Notes under the pieces: model-generated
Told to the model about the DNA's origin: nothing
Database searches by the model: none
What the model saw: the letters and a program-made list of their open reading frames with translations, nothing else
Made by a program: the position numbers and the translations under genes
Assembly: GCA_031288215.1 (NCBI GenBank)
Contig: JAITRV010000226.1
Location: 1 to 12,115 of the forward strand
DNA length: 12,115 bases
Source: Spirochaetaceae bacterium
Lineage (GTDB): Bacteria > Spirochaetota > Spirochaetia > Treponematales > Breznakiellaceae
Direction of reading: 5' to 3'
Part shown: piece after piece, positions 1 to 6,428 of the stretch
Layout of the letters: the number at the start of each line of letters is the position of its first letter
Numbering within the stretch: the first letter of the stretch is position 1

Positions 1-5
1 TTTTT

Positions 6-1040
6 TTGAAGATAGTGATAAGTGATGACCGTTTCGGCTGGTCCGATGAGGAACTGCTGGTGTTTAACGGCATGGACGCGGAACTCTGTATCGCCGACTG
101 CCATACCGAGGATGATCTCATTGCGGCCTGTGCCGATGCCGATGGGATCCTTCTCAACCAGGCCCCCATGACCGCCCGGGTTATCGAGACCCTGGATCGG
201 TGCCGGGTTATTTCCCGTTACGGCATAGGCTACGATAATGTGGATTATCTTGCGGCGGAGAAGCGGGGTATTTGGGTGACCCATGTCCCCGGTTACTGTA
301 CCGAAGAGGTGGCGGAACACGCCCTGGGGCTGCTCCTCTGCGCCGTCCGGCGGATTCCCCTCAAGGACCGGGCCGTGAGGGCCGGGAAATGGAACCTGAA
401 CCAGCCCATCCGGCGTATGGCGGGATCGGTCCTGGGGATTGTCGGATTCGGGGCCACCGGCCGGGCCTTTTGGGAAAAGGTTCAGGGTTTCGGCTTCAGC
501 CGCATCCTCATCGCCGATCCCCGGGCGGCGGCGAAACTGCGGCCGGGCATGGCCGGGGAAGCCGCCTCCTTTGACCGGCTCATCGAAGCGGCGGACTTCA
601 TCTCCCTCCATGTGCCCCTGAACGAGCGGACCCGGCACTGTATCAACCGGGAAACCATCTCCCGGATGAAAAAAGGGGTCATCCTGGTCAATACCTCCCG
701 GGGACCGATCATCGACGAAAGGGCCCTCTCGGCGGCCCTCAAAACCGGCCATATCGGAGCCGCGGCCCTGGATGTGTTTGAACAGGAACCCCTGGCGGCG
801 GACCATCCCCTGCTCTCCCTGGAAAATGTGATCCTCACCGACCACAGCGCCTATTACAGCCAGGAGGCGGTTTCGGTCCTCAAAACCCGGACCGCCATGA
901 ACGCCCGGGAGGTGCTGGAAGGCCGCATCCCCCGGACGCCGGTCAACCGGCCCTCGGCCCCCTTCGGGACCCCCGGAGCCCCCGGAGGGGGGGTCTCTGA
1001 AGCGCCGAACCTTCGGTTCGCGGGGGAGGCGGCCGTATGA
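6..1040 (+). CDS. D-isomer-specific 2-hydroxyacid dehydrogenase, CtBP-like
   Basis: Cytosolic NAD(P)-dependent oxidoreductase that should interconvert a D-2-hydroxyacid and its 2-keto acid; the substrate cannot be read from sequence. The 344 residues show the family plan: N-terminal catalytic lobe, Rossmann core with GxGxxG at 147-152, catalytic Arg232 in NTSRGP, Glu261 in DVFEQEP and His280 in TDHSAYYS. RYGIGYDNVD (71-80), PGYCTEEVAEHALGLLL (95-111) and the HSAYYS context resemble CtBP-type dehydrogenases more than SerA. There is no C-terminal ACT domain, so it is not a long-form phosphoglycerate dehydrogenase. The start is a TTG at base 6 which gives the usual family N-terminus (MKIVISDDRF), but no ribosome site is visible because the window begins there, and the frame stays open to the edge. 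The usual fold ends near residue 315; the last 29 residues are a Pro/Gly/Ala-rich tail from palindromic DNA. Confidence 0.88.
   Translation: MKIVISDDRFGWSDEELLVFNGMDAELCIADCHTEDDLIAACADADGILLNQAPMTARVIETLDRCRVISRYGIGYDNVDYLAAEKRGIWVTHVPGYCTEEVAEHALGLLLCAVRRIPLKDRAVRAGKWNLNQPIRRMAGSVLGIVGFGATGRAFWEKVQGFGFSRILIADPRAAAKLRPGMAGEAASFDRLIEAADFISLHVPLNERTRHCINRETISRMKKGVILVNTSRGPIIDERALSAALKTGHIGAAALDVFEQEPLAADHPLLSLENVILTDHSAYYSQEAVSVLKTRTAMNAREVLEGRIPRTPVNRPSAPFGTPGAPGGGVSEAPNLRFAGEAAV
979..1020. repeat. Two adjacent palindromes in the dehydrogenase 3' end
   Basis: Two perfect hairpins lie close together: CCCCC-GGA-GGGGG at 979-991, and CGAACC-TTC-GGTTCG at 1006-1020. They encode part of the low-complexity tail of the dehydrogenase. 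They look like a small palindromic element that has become part of the reading frame, or a 3'-end structure. Only one copy of each is in this window, so dispersal in the genome cannot be shown. Confidence 0.45.
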
Positions 1041-1047
1041 CCCACGG

Positions 1048-1069
1048 CCCCGCCGTCATCTAAGCGGGG
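1048..1069 (+). terminator. Weak hairpin between dehydrogenase and corA
   Basis: CCCCGC at 1048-1053 pairs with GCGGGG at 1064-1069 around a 10-base loop, just after the dehydrogenase stop. The downstream sequence is GCTTGT and not a T-run, so it would at best be a weak or factor-assisted terminator. Confidence 0.25.
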
Positions 1070-1106
1070 GCTTGTATGGAAAAGCCCGGGGTAGTATCGT
1101 AAATTT

Positions 1107-2156
1107 ATGGATAAAACGGAACGGCCCAATCTCGGCATAAGCCCGGGAAGCCCTATCTATGTGGGGGAGCGGGACCCCACGGAAACCGCCCTTTCGATCA
1201 TCGGCTACGATATCTCCCAGGCATGGCTCAAGTCGGCGGATACGGTGGATGAACTCCTCGCCCACCGGAACCCCTCGGGAATCACCTGGATCAACGTGAA
1301 CGGGCTCAAGGATTCCGCGGTCATTACCCGGCTGACGGAACTATACGGCATCCATCCCCTGACGGTGGAGGATATCCTGGATACGGGGCAGCGTCCCAAG
1401 GTGGAGGAATTCGATGATTACCTCTTCTTCATCTTCAAGTATCTGCACCTCCAGGGCAAAGAGCTGATTTCGGAGCAGATCAGCATGGTGTTTACGAAGA
1501 ACACGGTGATCACCTTCCAGGAAATGGCCGGAGACCCCTTTAGCGGCATCCGGCGGCGGATCCTGAACAATGGGGGCCGGGTGCGGAAGCTGGGGGCGGA
1601 TTATCTGGCCTATGGGATTCTGGATTCGGTGGTGGACGCCTATTTCCTCGTATTAGATGAGTTGGGGGCCAGAATCGAAGAGTTCGAGGACCGGGCCATG
1701 GACGAAAAGGACGAATCCTTCATGCCGGATATTCAGCGGACCAAGCAGGAACTTCTCAAGATCCGCCGTATCGTCTGGCCCCTCCGGGAGAGCCTCTCCC
1801 TGCTGCCCCAGTTGAGCCCCGCCTTCATCCATGAGGAACTGGGGCCCTTCATCAAGGACCTCCACGACAACGCGATCCAGGTGGCGGAAACCCTGGATAC
1901 CTACCGGGAACTTATCGCGGGGGTGATGGAGGTGAACCTCTCGGCGGTTTCCAACCGCATGAACCAGGTGATGAAGGTGCTGACCATCATCTCCACCCTG
2001 TTTATCCCCCTGACCTTCATCGTCGGGGTCTATGGGATGAACTTCGTCTTCATGCCGGAACTCCGGCACCCCTATGCCTATCCCATAACCTGGGCCGTGA
2101 TGATCCTCATCGCCCTGGGGATGCTGATCTTCTTCAAGCACCGGCACTGGTTTTAG
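1107..2156 (+). CDS. corA: CorA family magnesium/cobalt transport protein
   Basis: Pentameric inner-membrane channel for Mg2+ (also Co2+ or Ni2+) uptake. The 349-residue length is normal. Residues 1 to about 285 form the cytosolic alpha/beta funnel and long stalk helix; the first membrane helix is about 290-309 and runs into the family signature YGMNF (GMN at 310-312) followed by MPEL in the periplasmic loop; the second helix is about 326-343 and ends with the basic tail KHRHWF. The ATG at 1107 gives a normal N-terminus but has no clear Shine-Dalgarno site. An 8-codon reading frame (1076-1102) ends 4 bases before it. The threonylcarbamoyl-AMP synthase follows after 9 bases, so the two are probably cotranscribed although functionally unrelated. 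Mg2+ is the default substrate; a Zn2+-type (ZntB-like) role cannot be excluded. Confidence 0.95.
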   Translation: MDKTERPNLGISPGSPIYVGERDPTETALSIIGYDISQAWLKSADTVDELLAHRNPSGITWINVNGLKDSAVITRLTELYGIHPLTVEDILDTGQRPKVEEFDDYLFFIFKYLHLQGKELISEQISMVFTKNTVITFQEMAGDPFSGIRRRILNNGGRVRKLGADYLAYGILDSVVDAYFLVLDELGARIEEFEDRAMDEKDESFMPDIQRTKQELLKIRRIVWPLRESLSLLPQLSPAFIHEELGPFIKDLHDNAIQVAETLDTYRELIAGVMEVNLSAVSNRMNQVMKVLTIISTLFIPLTFIVGVYGMNFVFMPELRHPYAYPITWAVMILIALGMLIFFKHRHWF

Positions 2157-2165
2157 GGGGCGGCC

Positions 2166-3179
2166 ATGCGGATCCTTTCGATCTCCGATGAGGATATTGC
2201 CCGTGCCGCGCGGGCCCTCCGGGAGGGGCTGCTGGTGGCCTTTCCCACGGAAACGGTCTACGGCCTGGGGGCGGACGCCTTCAACCCCACGGCCCTCGCC
2301 CGGGTCTTCCGGGCCAAGAAGCGGCCCCGCTTCGATCCCCTGATCATCCATATCGCCGCCCTCGAAGGGCTTGATCCCCTGGCGGACCTGGACGCCCTGG
2401 AGGGGGAACGCCGGGACCAGGTCCGCCGCCTCTGCCGCCGCCTCTGGCCCGGTCCCCTCACCCTGATCCTCCCCAAGCGGGGGGCGGTGCCGGACCTGGC
2501 CACCGCAGGGCTTCCCACGGTGGCGGTCCGTTTCCCGGACCACGGCGCGGCGCTGCGCCTCATCGCCCTCTCCACCGGCGCGGTGGCCGCCCCCAGCGCA
2601 AACCCCTTCGGCAGGCTCAGCCCTACCCGGGCGGAGCATGTACGGGATCAGTTGGGGGACCGGGTGGACCTGATCCTGGACGGGGGCCGGACCAGGGTCG
2701 GCCTGGAATCCACGGTTCTGGACATGACCGGCCCCGTGCCCCGGCTCCTCCGCCCCGGCGGCTGTCCCCAAGGGGAAATCGAAGCGCTCATCGGGCCGGT
2801 GGATATATCCGGGGGCGGCCCGGTCAATGCCCCGGGGCAGCTCAAGAGCCACTACGCCCCCCGAACCCCCCTGACCCTCCGGGGGCCGGAGGAGATGGCC
2901 GCTCCGGACTACGAAGCCGGGGCGGGATACCTCTTCTTTAGCGGGGCCTCCCGGGAAAGGTGGAGCCGGCGCCTCCCCGCCGGAGGGCCCGCCCCCCTGA
3001 CCCGGGTCCTTTCGGAGAAAGGGGACGGGGTAGAGGCCGCGGCGAACCTCTTCGACACCCTCCACGAACTGGACCGGCGGGGCCTTTCCCGGATCCATGC
3101 GGAGGAGGCCCCCCCGGAGGGACTGGGGCCGGCCATCAACGACCGGCTCCGGAAAGCCGCCGCCGCCGGGGCTTCCTGA
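2166..3179 (+). CDS. tsaC: L-threonylcarbamoyladenylate synthase, Sua5/YrdC type
   Basis: Makes threonylcarbamoyl-AMP from threonine, bicarbonate and ATP, the first step of the universal t6A37 tRNA modification. The 337 residues match the long Sua5 form: a YrdC domain (about 8-200) with FPTETVYGLG (27-36), KKRPRFDPL (51-59), PGPLTLIL (95-102), PSANPFGRLSPT (143-154) and LDGG (171-174), then a linker with the conserved SHYAP (228-232) and a C-terminal Sua5 domain ending near 325. The short TsaC form would stop near residue 200. The ATG at 2166 is preceded by an AGGGGG-type ribosome site that overlaps the corA stop region. GC at third positions is very high, which produces long false frames on the opposite strand. 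Confidence 0.93.
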   Translation: MRILSISDEDIARAARALREGLLVAFPTETVYGLGADAFNPTALARVFRAKKRPRFDPLIIHIAALEGLDPLADLDALEGERRDQVRRLCRRLWPGPLTLILPKRGAVPDLATAGLPTVAVRFPDHGAALRLIALSTGAVAAPSANPFGRLSPTRAEHVRDQLGDRVDLILDGGRTRVGLESTVLDMTGPVPRLLRPGGCPQGEIEALIGPVDISGGGPVNAPGQLKSHYAPRTPLTLRGPEEMAAPDYEAGAGYLFFSGASRERWSRRLPAGGPAPLTRVLSEKGDGVEAAANLFDTLHELDRRGLSRIHAEEAPPEGLGPAINDRLRKAAAAGAS

Positions 3180-3189
3180 GCGCCGGCAT

Positions 3190-3232
3190 AAAAAAAACCC
3201 CCCGGGAAAAGGAGGTGAAGAAACCCGGGGGG
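3190..3232 (-). terminator. Strong intrinsic terminator reading leftwards
   Basis: CCCCCCGGG at 3198-3206 and CCCGGGGGG at 3224-3232 form a perfect 9-bp stem with a 17-base loop. On the minus strand the stem is followed directly by eight T residues (A-tract 3190-3197 on the plus strand). It therefore terminates leftward transcription, either the candidate small RNA or read-through from the nitroreductase. In the plus direction there is no T-run, so it is a poor terminator for the upstream plus-strand operon. The minus-strand loop reads TTTCTTCACCTCCTTTT. Confidence 0.8.
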
Positions 3233-3339
3233 CACACTGATAATACGGCGGCTGAAAGGCTCTTGAAGTACGCACCACCATTTAGGTTGTAACCATCATT
3301 GATGATAAAGCATATCTAAATGACCGCATTACCAGTAAT
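3190..3339 (-). ncRNA. Candidate small RNA with anti-Shine-Dalgarno loop
   Basis: A transcript of about 150 bases is predicted from a minus-strand promoter (3346-3374, start near 3339) to the intrinsic terminator at 3190-3232. No convincing protein fits: the only complete short frame is 15 codons (MRSFRYALSSMMVTT) without a clear ribosome site, and the next ATG runs through the terminator into antisense sequence. The terminator loop exposes TCACCTCCTTT, eleven bases identical to the conserved 3' end of bacterial 16S rRNA, so the RNA could pair with Shine-Dalgarno sites of mRNAs. Short internal hairpins (for example GGTT-AC-AACC) lie in the 5' part. Promoter, length and terminator are seen; the RNA and its action are inferred. 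It could instead be a leader fragment or the 3' end of the nitroreductase transcript. Confidence 0.42.
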
Positions 3340-3347
3340 AATGGTAA
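3329..3347. promoter_or_regulatory. Dyad operator over -10/start of the small RNA
   Basis: TTACCA and TGGTAA flank a 7-base centre. Counting inner matches, the site follows TTACCANTANTANTGGTAA, symmetric in 16 of 19 positions. It overlaps the first two bases of the -10 box and covers the predicted start site, the classic position for a repressor. The binding protein is unknown and no regulator gene is adjacent. Confidence 0.45.
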
Positions 3348-3374
3348 GATATACAAAATCGGCTTTCAGGTCAA
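3346..3374 (-). promoter_or_regulatory. Sigma70-type promoter for the candidate small RNA
   Basis: On the minus strand TTGACC (3374-3369) is separated by exactly 17 bases from TATCTT (3351-3346). Upstream, to about 3415, the sequence is almost pure A/T in an otherwise GC-rich genome, like an UP element. No minus-strand gene lies downstream before the terminator. Confidence 0.55.
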
Positions 3375-3449
3375 GAGATTTTTTATATAATTTATGAATA
3401 TTTTAGTAATATATATCCTTTTCCACGCCTTTCCCATAACGGGGGGACG

Positions 3450-3480
3450 AACCGGGATAGTCTGACCTGATACCCCGGTT
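3450..3480. terminator. Hairpin just past the nitroreductase stop
   Basis: AACCGGG at 3450-3456 pairs with CCCGGTT at 3474-3480, 7 bp with a 17-base loop, starting 8 bases after the nitroreductase stop. On the minus strand it is followed by C-rich sequence and not by T residues, so it is a weak terminator or a 3'-end stabiliser. Confidence 0.35.
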
Positions 3481-3487
3481 TCTCTCC

Positions 3488-4009
3488 CTATTTGATCTTG
3501 ACGATATATCCCGCCTTACGGGGCGCCGCCAGGGGGTCCTCATCGGGATATCCCAGGATTACGTGCCCTACCCCGATATACTCCTCGGGGATCCCCCATT
3601 TTTTCAGGTAGCCCTTGCCTTCATCGGTGGCAAAGACCTCCCGGGCCCGGTTAATCCAGCAGGAACCTATCCCCAGGGCCGCGGCGGCGTTGAGCATATT
3701 CCCGATTACCAGGGAGCCGTTTTCCACGGGGGTAACCTTGGAGGAATCCACCAGGACATTCACCACCGTGGGGGCTCCAAAGAAGGGCTTTGCCTTGGGG
3801 TTGTTCAGGACCGCGGCGTTGAGATGCTGGAGTTTTGAAATGATGGTTTTGTTCTGAACCACCACAAGCTTTACCGCCTGGGTTCCCATACCGGTGGGGG
3901 CATAGGTGCCGGCTTCCAGAATCGCATCCAGTTCTTCGTCGGTGATCTGTTCCGGCTTGTACTTTCGGATGCTCCGTCTCTTTTTCAGGTCTTTCAAGGT
4001 ACTTTTCAT
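3488..4009 (-). CDS. Nitroreductase family protein (FMN-dependent)
   Basis: Small FMN flavoprotein, probably a cytosolic dimer, that uses NAD(P)H to reduce nitro-aromatic, quinone or similar acceptors; the natural substrate is not readable. In its 173 residues, RRSIRKYKP (11-19) is the N-terminal FMN-phosphate motif, APTGMGTQ (37-44) matches the usual APSG.N.Q segment, GIGSCWIN (113-120) is the second flavin contact, and VGHVILGYP (147-155) is the typical end of the fold. The length fits the shorter nitroreductases. The ATG at 4009 has AAGGAG 8 bases upstream. It has its own promoter about 100 bases upstream and lies 166 bases after the metal ATPase on the same strand. A link to metal or oxidative stress is possible from position only. 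The residue before Gln44 is Thr where Asn is more common. Confidence 0.9.
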   Translation of the reverse strand: MKSTLKDLKKRRSIRKYKPEQITDEELDAILEAGTYAPTGMGTQAVKLVVVQNKTIISKLQHLNAAVLNNPKAKPFFGAPTVVNVLVDSSKVTPVENGSLVIGNMLNAAAALGIGSCWINRAREVFATDEGKGYLKKWGIPEEYIGVGHVILGYPDEDPLAAPRKAGYIVKIK

Positions 4010-4111
4010 AAACGACTCCTTCCATAGACCGGTATCACATCCAGCCGCCCCTATCCCGAGGATATCCGGCGGAATGTTTCCCGGTTGTTTTGTTAACGGC
4101 GAGATATGTTC

Positions 4112-4142
4112 ATTATATCCATATTTTTCAAAAAAAAAACAA
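4112..4142 (-). promoter_or_regulatory. Predicted promoter of the nitroreductase gene
   Basis: A perfect TATAAT at 4117-4112 (minus strand) lies in an A/T-rich stretch with a run of ten T residues upstream. The -35 is poor: TTGTTT at 4142-4137 with a long 19-base spacer. The start would be near 4105, giving a leader of about 95 bases before the ATG at 4009. Confidence 0.45.
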
Positions 4143-4178
4143 GGGCTTTAACGCGGAATTTTTTGGGGCATGCCCTCA
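4130..4178 (-). terminator. Possible terminator of the metal ATPase
   Basis: Just past the ATPase stop, on the minus strand, AGGGC (4177-4173) can pair with GCCCT (near 4146-4142), followed by TG and ten T residues (4139-4130). The stem is short (5-6 bp) and the loop long (over 20 bases), so it may be weak; the T-run also lies within the nitroreductase promoter region. Confidence 0.3.
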
Positions 4179-6131
4179 CCCGGCTTTTTCCCCCCTTGTC
4201 CCGTTCTTATCCCTGATCAGCAGCGCCGAACTGACAACCACCAACACGGAGCCCGCGTTATGAACCAGGGCCGCCGTCACCGGGGTAAGGACTCCGGCGC
4301 CGGAGAGGGCCACCGCCAGGGCATTCCAGATCAGGGCCAGGACGATGTTGAACTGTATCCGGGCCATGGATTTCCGCGCCATCCTGAAGAGCGCGGGGAG
4401 TCCCTCGATGTTGTCCCCCACCAGGACCGCGTCGGCGGCTTCCACGGCAATATCGCTGCCGATGCCGCCCATGGCGATGCCGGCAGAGGCGGTCTTCAGG
4501 GCCAGGGCGTCGTTGATGCCGTCCCCAATCATGCAGATCCTTTCCCCGGCATGAGCGGCGCCCCGGATAAGCTTCATTTTGTCTTCCGGCAGCATGTTGG
4601 CCCGGAAGTCCCCAATGCCGGCCCGGGAGGCGATAGCGGCGGCGGCGGCTTCGTTGTCCCCGGTAAGCAGCAGGCTCCGGATCCCCAGGGCCCCGAGCGC
4701 CTCGATGACGGGCTTCGCGGTTTCCCGCAGGACGTCCGCCAGGGCAATGATCCCCCCGAAGGCGCGGCCGTGGTCGCCACCGTCGCCGCCGCCCACGGCG
4801 ACGCAGATCACCGTTGCCCCCTCCCCCTCGTAGCGCGCCGCCCTGTCCAGGGCCTCCGGGGGAATGGCGATGCCTTCCCGGCTCAGGAATTCCGCCTTCC
4901 CGGCCCAGATCTCCCGGCCATCGGCCCGGGCAAAGACCCCCCTGCCGGCTTGGGGGAAAAACTCCCCGGCCTGAACCCCGGCCCGGTCCGGGCAGGCGGC
5001 ACACACCGCCTTTCCCAGGGGATGCTCGGAGCGCCCCTCCGCCTGGGCCGCCAGGGCGAGGAGGCCGTCGTCGCTGAGGCCGCCGTTGAAGCTCTCCACG
5101 GCGATGATCTCAGGCTTGCCCCGGGTAAGGGTCCCGGTTTTGTCAAAGGCCGCGACGGTGATTCGGGAAAGCCGCTGCAGGGCGTCGCCGGATCGGACCA
5201 GGATGCCGAACCGCGCCGCGTTCCCGATGCCCGCCAGGACCGCGGTGGGGGTGGCGAGGATGAAGGCGCAGGGGCAGAACACCACCAGGATCGTAAGGGC
5301 CCGAATCGGTTCCCCGGTGACCACGGCGGTGAGGATCGCCGCGGCCAGGGCAGCCGCGACCAGGACGGCCGCCCAGCGGTCCGCCAGCCTCACGATGGGG
5401 GCCTTATGGGCGTCCGCCTCTTCCGCCAGCCGGATCATCCGCCGGAGGGAACTGTCCTCCCCGGCCTTCTCCGCCCGCATCTCGAAGACCCCGAAACGGT
5501 TGACGGTCCCGCTGATAACCGTATCCCCGGCCTTTTTATCCACCGGCAGGGATTCCCCGGTCATCATCGACTGGTCCACGGAGCTTTCCCCGGAAAGGAC
5601 GATCCCGTCGGCGGCGACGGTCTCCCCCGCAAAGACCGCCAGCACATCCCCGGCCTTCACCTCGGCGGCGGCAATGATCTCCTCCCGGCCCTCCCGCAGG
5701 ACCCGGGCCGTCTTGGGGGTCAGGTTTACCAGCCGTTCAATGCCCCGCCGGGCTTTATGGGCCGTGGCGTCCTCCAGGAGCTTGCCGACGGCCATGATGA
5801 GGGCCACCTCCCCGGCGGCAAAGTATTCCCCGGCGGCGAGGGAGCCTATCAGGGCGATGGAAACCAGCAGGTCCGCCTTGATGTCCCGGTCCCTGATCAG
5901 GGCGATTGCCGAGCCGGAGACGATGGGAAGCCCGCAGAGCCCCACGGCGATCCAGGCGATGTCAAAGGGCAGCAGGCCCTTCAGGATTCCCGATAAGCTC
6001 AAGGCGAGGACCGGCGCCGAAAGGATCACGGAGAGGAGGTTCCGCCGCCCTTCGTCGGCAAACCAGGGCCGGAGCTTTTCCCCGATCCGATACCCCGTGT
6101 TAGAGCTGCTTAAAGAATTTGTCGATGGCAT
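4176..6131 (-). CDS. P1B-type heavy-metal transporting ATPase
   Basis: Inner-membrane ATPase that exports a soft or transition metal. Its 651 residues contain paired N-terminal helices (about 32-50, 57-78, 87-118), the actuator TGES (191-194), the metal-binding CPC (286-288) in membrane helix 6, the phosphorylation site DKTGT (330-334), the P1B signature SEHP (368-371), GDN (491-493) and the hinge MIGDGIND (534-541), then two last helices (about 593-612 and 616-639). There is no N-terminal HMA domain or CxxC. The last helix carries HNAGS (624-628), not the DEG of ZntA-type pumps nor the MSxS of CopA-type pumps, so the metal (Cu, Zn, Cd, Ni, Mn or other) is open. The ATG at 6131 has GGAGG 9 bases upstream, inside the sensor gene, and the two genes overlap by 32 bases, implying translational coupling. 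Confidence 0.93.
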   Translation of the reverse strand: MPSTNSLSSSNTGYRIGEKLRPWFADEGRRNLLSVILSAPVLALSLSGILKGLLPFDIAWIAVGLCGLPIVSGSAIALIRDRDIKADLLVSIALIGSLAAGEYFAAGEVALIMAVGKLLEDATAHKARRGIERLVNLTPKTARVLREGREEIIAAAEVKAGDVLAVFAGETVAADGIVLSGESSVDQSMMTGESLPVDKKAGDTVISGTVNRFGVFEMRAEKAGEDSSLRRMIRLAEEADAHKAPIVRLADRWAAVLVAAALAAAILTAVVTGEPIRALTILVVFCPCAFILATPTAVLAGIGNAARFGILVRSGDALQRLSRITVAAFDKTGTLTRGKPEIIAVESFNGGLSDDGLLALAAQAEGRSEHPLGKAVCAACPDRAGVQAGEFFPQAGRGVFARADGREIWAGKAEFLSREGIAIPPEALDRAARYEGEGATVICVAVGGGDGGDHGRAFGGIIALADVLRETAKPVIEALGALGIRSLLLTGDNEAAAAAIASRAGIGDFRANMLPEDKMKLIRGAAHAGERICMIGDGINDALALKTASAGIAMGGIGSDIAVEAADAVLVGDNIEGLPALFRMARKSMARIQFNIVLALIWNALAVALSGAGVLTPVTAALVHNAGSVLVVVSSALLIRDKNGTRGEKAG

Positions 6132-6381
6132 TGTTCAGATCCTCCAGAACCTTCAGGTCCCCGCTTTTTACGGCGTCCACCACGCAGTGGCCGATATGAT
6201 CCTGTAAAATGATACGGCCGATGTGGTTAACGGCGGATCGAACCGCGGAAAGCTGGATCAGGATTTCGCTGCAATCCCGCCCCTCCTCGACCATCTTTTT
6301 GACCGCTTCCAGATGCCCGGTAACCCGGGAAATGCGGTTGATCACCACCGTGGTATGTTCATGCCGGTGAACCGTTTCCAT
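6100..6381 (-). CDS. CsoR/RcnR-family metal-sensing repressor
   Basis: Small all-helical repressor (DUF156 family) that leaves DNA when it binds its effector, here most likely the metal exported by the ATPase. The 93 residues from the ATG at 6381 have the CsoR ligand spacing Cys37-His62-Cys66 (GRDC ... QDHIGHC) and an N-terminal His-rich stretch HRHEH. His5 lies exactly 32 residues before the Cys, giving the pattern H-C-H-C in the W-X-Y-Z fingerprint used for this family (InrS-like); CsoR is x-C-H-C, RcnR H-C-H-H and FrmR P-C-H-x. The frame is open upstream to an ATG at 6435, but GGGAGG at 6395-6390, 8 bases before the ATG at 6381, and the promoter layout decide for the shorter form; the longer start lies upstream of the predicted transcript. 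Family certain, metal not. Confidence 0.92.
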   Translation of the reverse strand: METVHRHEHTTVVINRISRVTGHLEAVKKMVEEGRDCSEILIQLSAVRSAVNHIGRIILQDHIGHCVVDAVKSGDLKVLEDLNNAIDKFFKQL

Positions 6382-6395
6382 AAGACGAACCTCCC

Positions 6396-6428
6396 GTTGC
6401 CGTATCCCCCCCGGGGGGATACGGCAAC
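6396..6428. promoter_or_regulatory. Large C-tract/G-tract palindrome, putative sensor operator
   Basis: GTTGCCGTAT (6396-6405), seven C (6406-6412), six G (6413-6418) and ATACGGCAAC (6419-6428) form a near-perfect 33-base palindrome. It reaches from the edge of the -10 box to the ribosome site of the sensor gene. A G/C tract flanked by TA steps in an inverted repeat is the known form of CsoR/RcnR/FrmR operators. In RNA it would fold into a very stable hairpin directly before the Shine-Dalgarno site, so it could also act on translation. Confidence 0.65.

Noticed and set aside
3204..3226. Strong Shine-Dalgarno-like AAGGAGGTG on the plus strand
   Set aside because: No start codon follows at usable distance and it lies in the loop of the leftward terminator; I read it as the complement of the anti-Shine-Dalgarno loop.
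1653..3281. 542-codon open frame on the minus strand
   Set aside because: It runs antisense through corA and the Sua5-type gene, is dominated by Gly/Pro/Arg as expected from the shadow of GC-rich codons, and reads through the strong terminator at 3190-3232.
4166..4175. Palindrome GGGCATGCCC next to the ATPase stop
   Set aside because: Only 10 bases, centred on a common restriction-type hexamer in GC-rich DNA; too short to call an operator or attachment site.
4170..5996. 608-codon open frame on the plus strand
   Set aside because: Antisense to the well-supported P1B ATPase; low-complexity Gly/Pro/Asp/His composition without any recognisable motif.
5086..6207. 373-codon Ser/Arg/Ala-rich frame on the plus strand
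   Set aside because: A second shadow of the ATPase gene; no domain and no sensible ribosome site.
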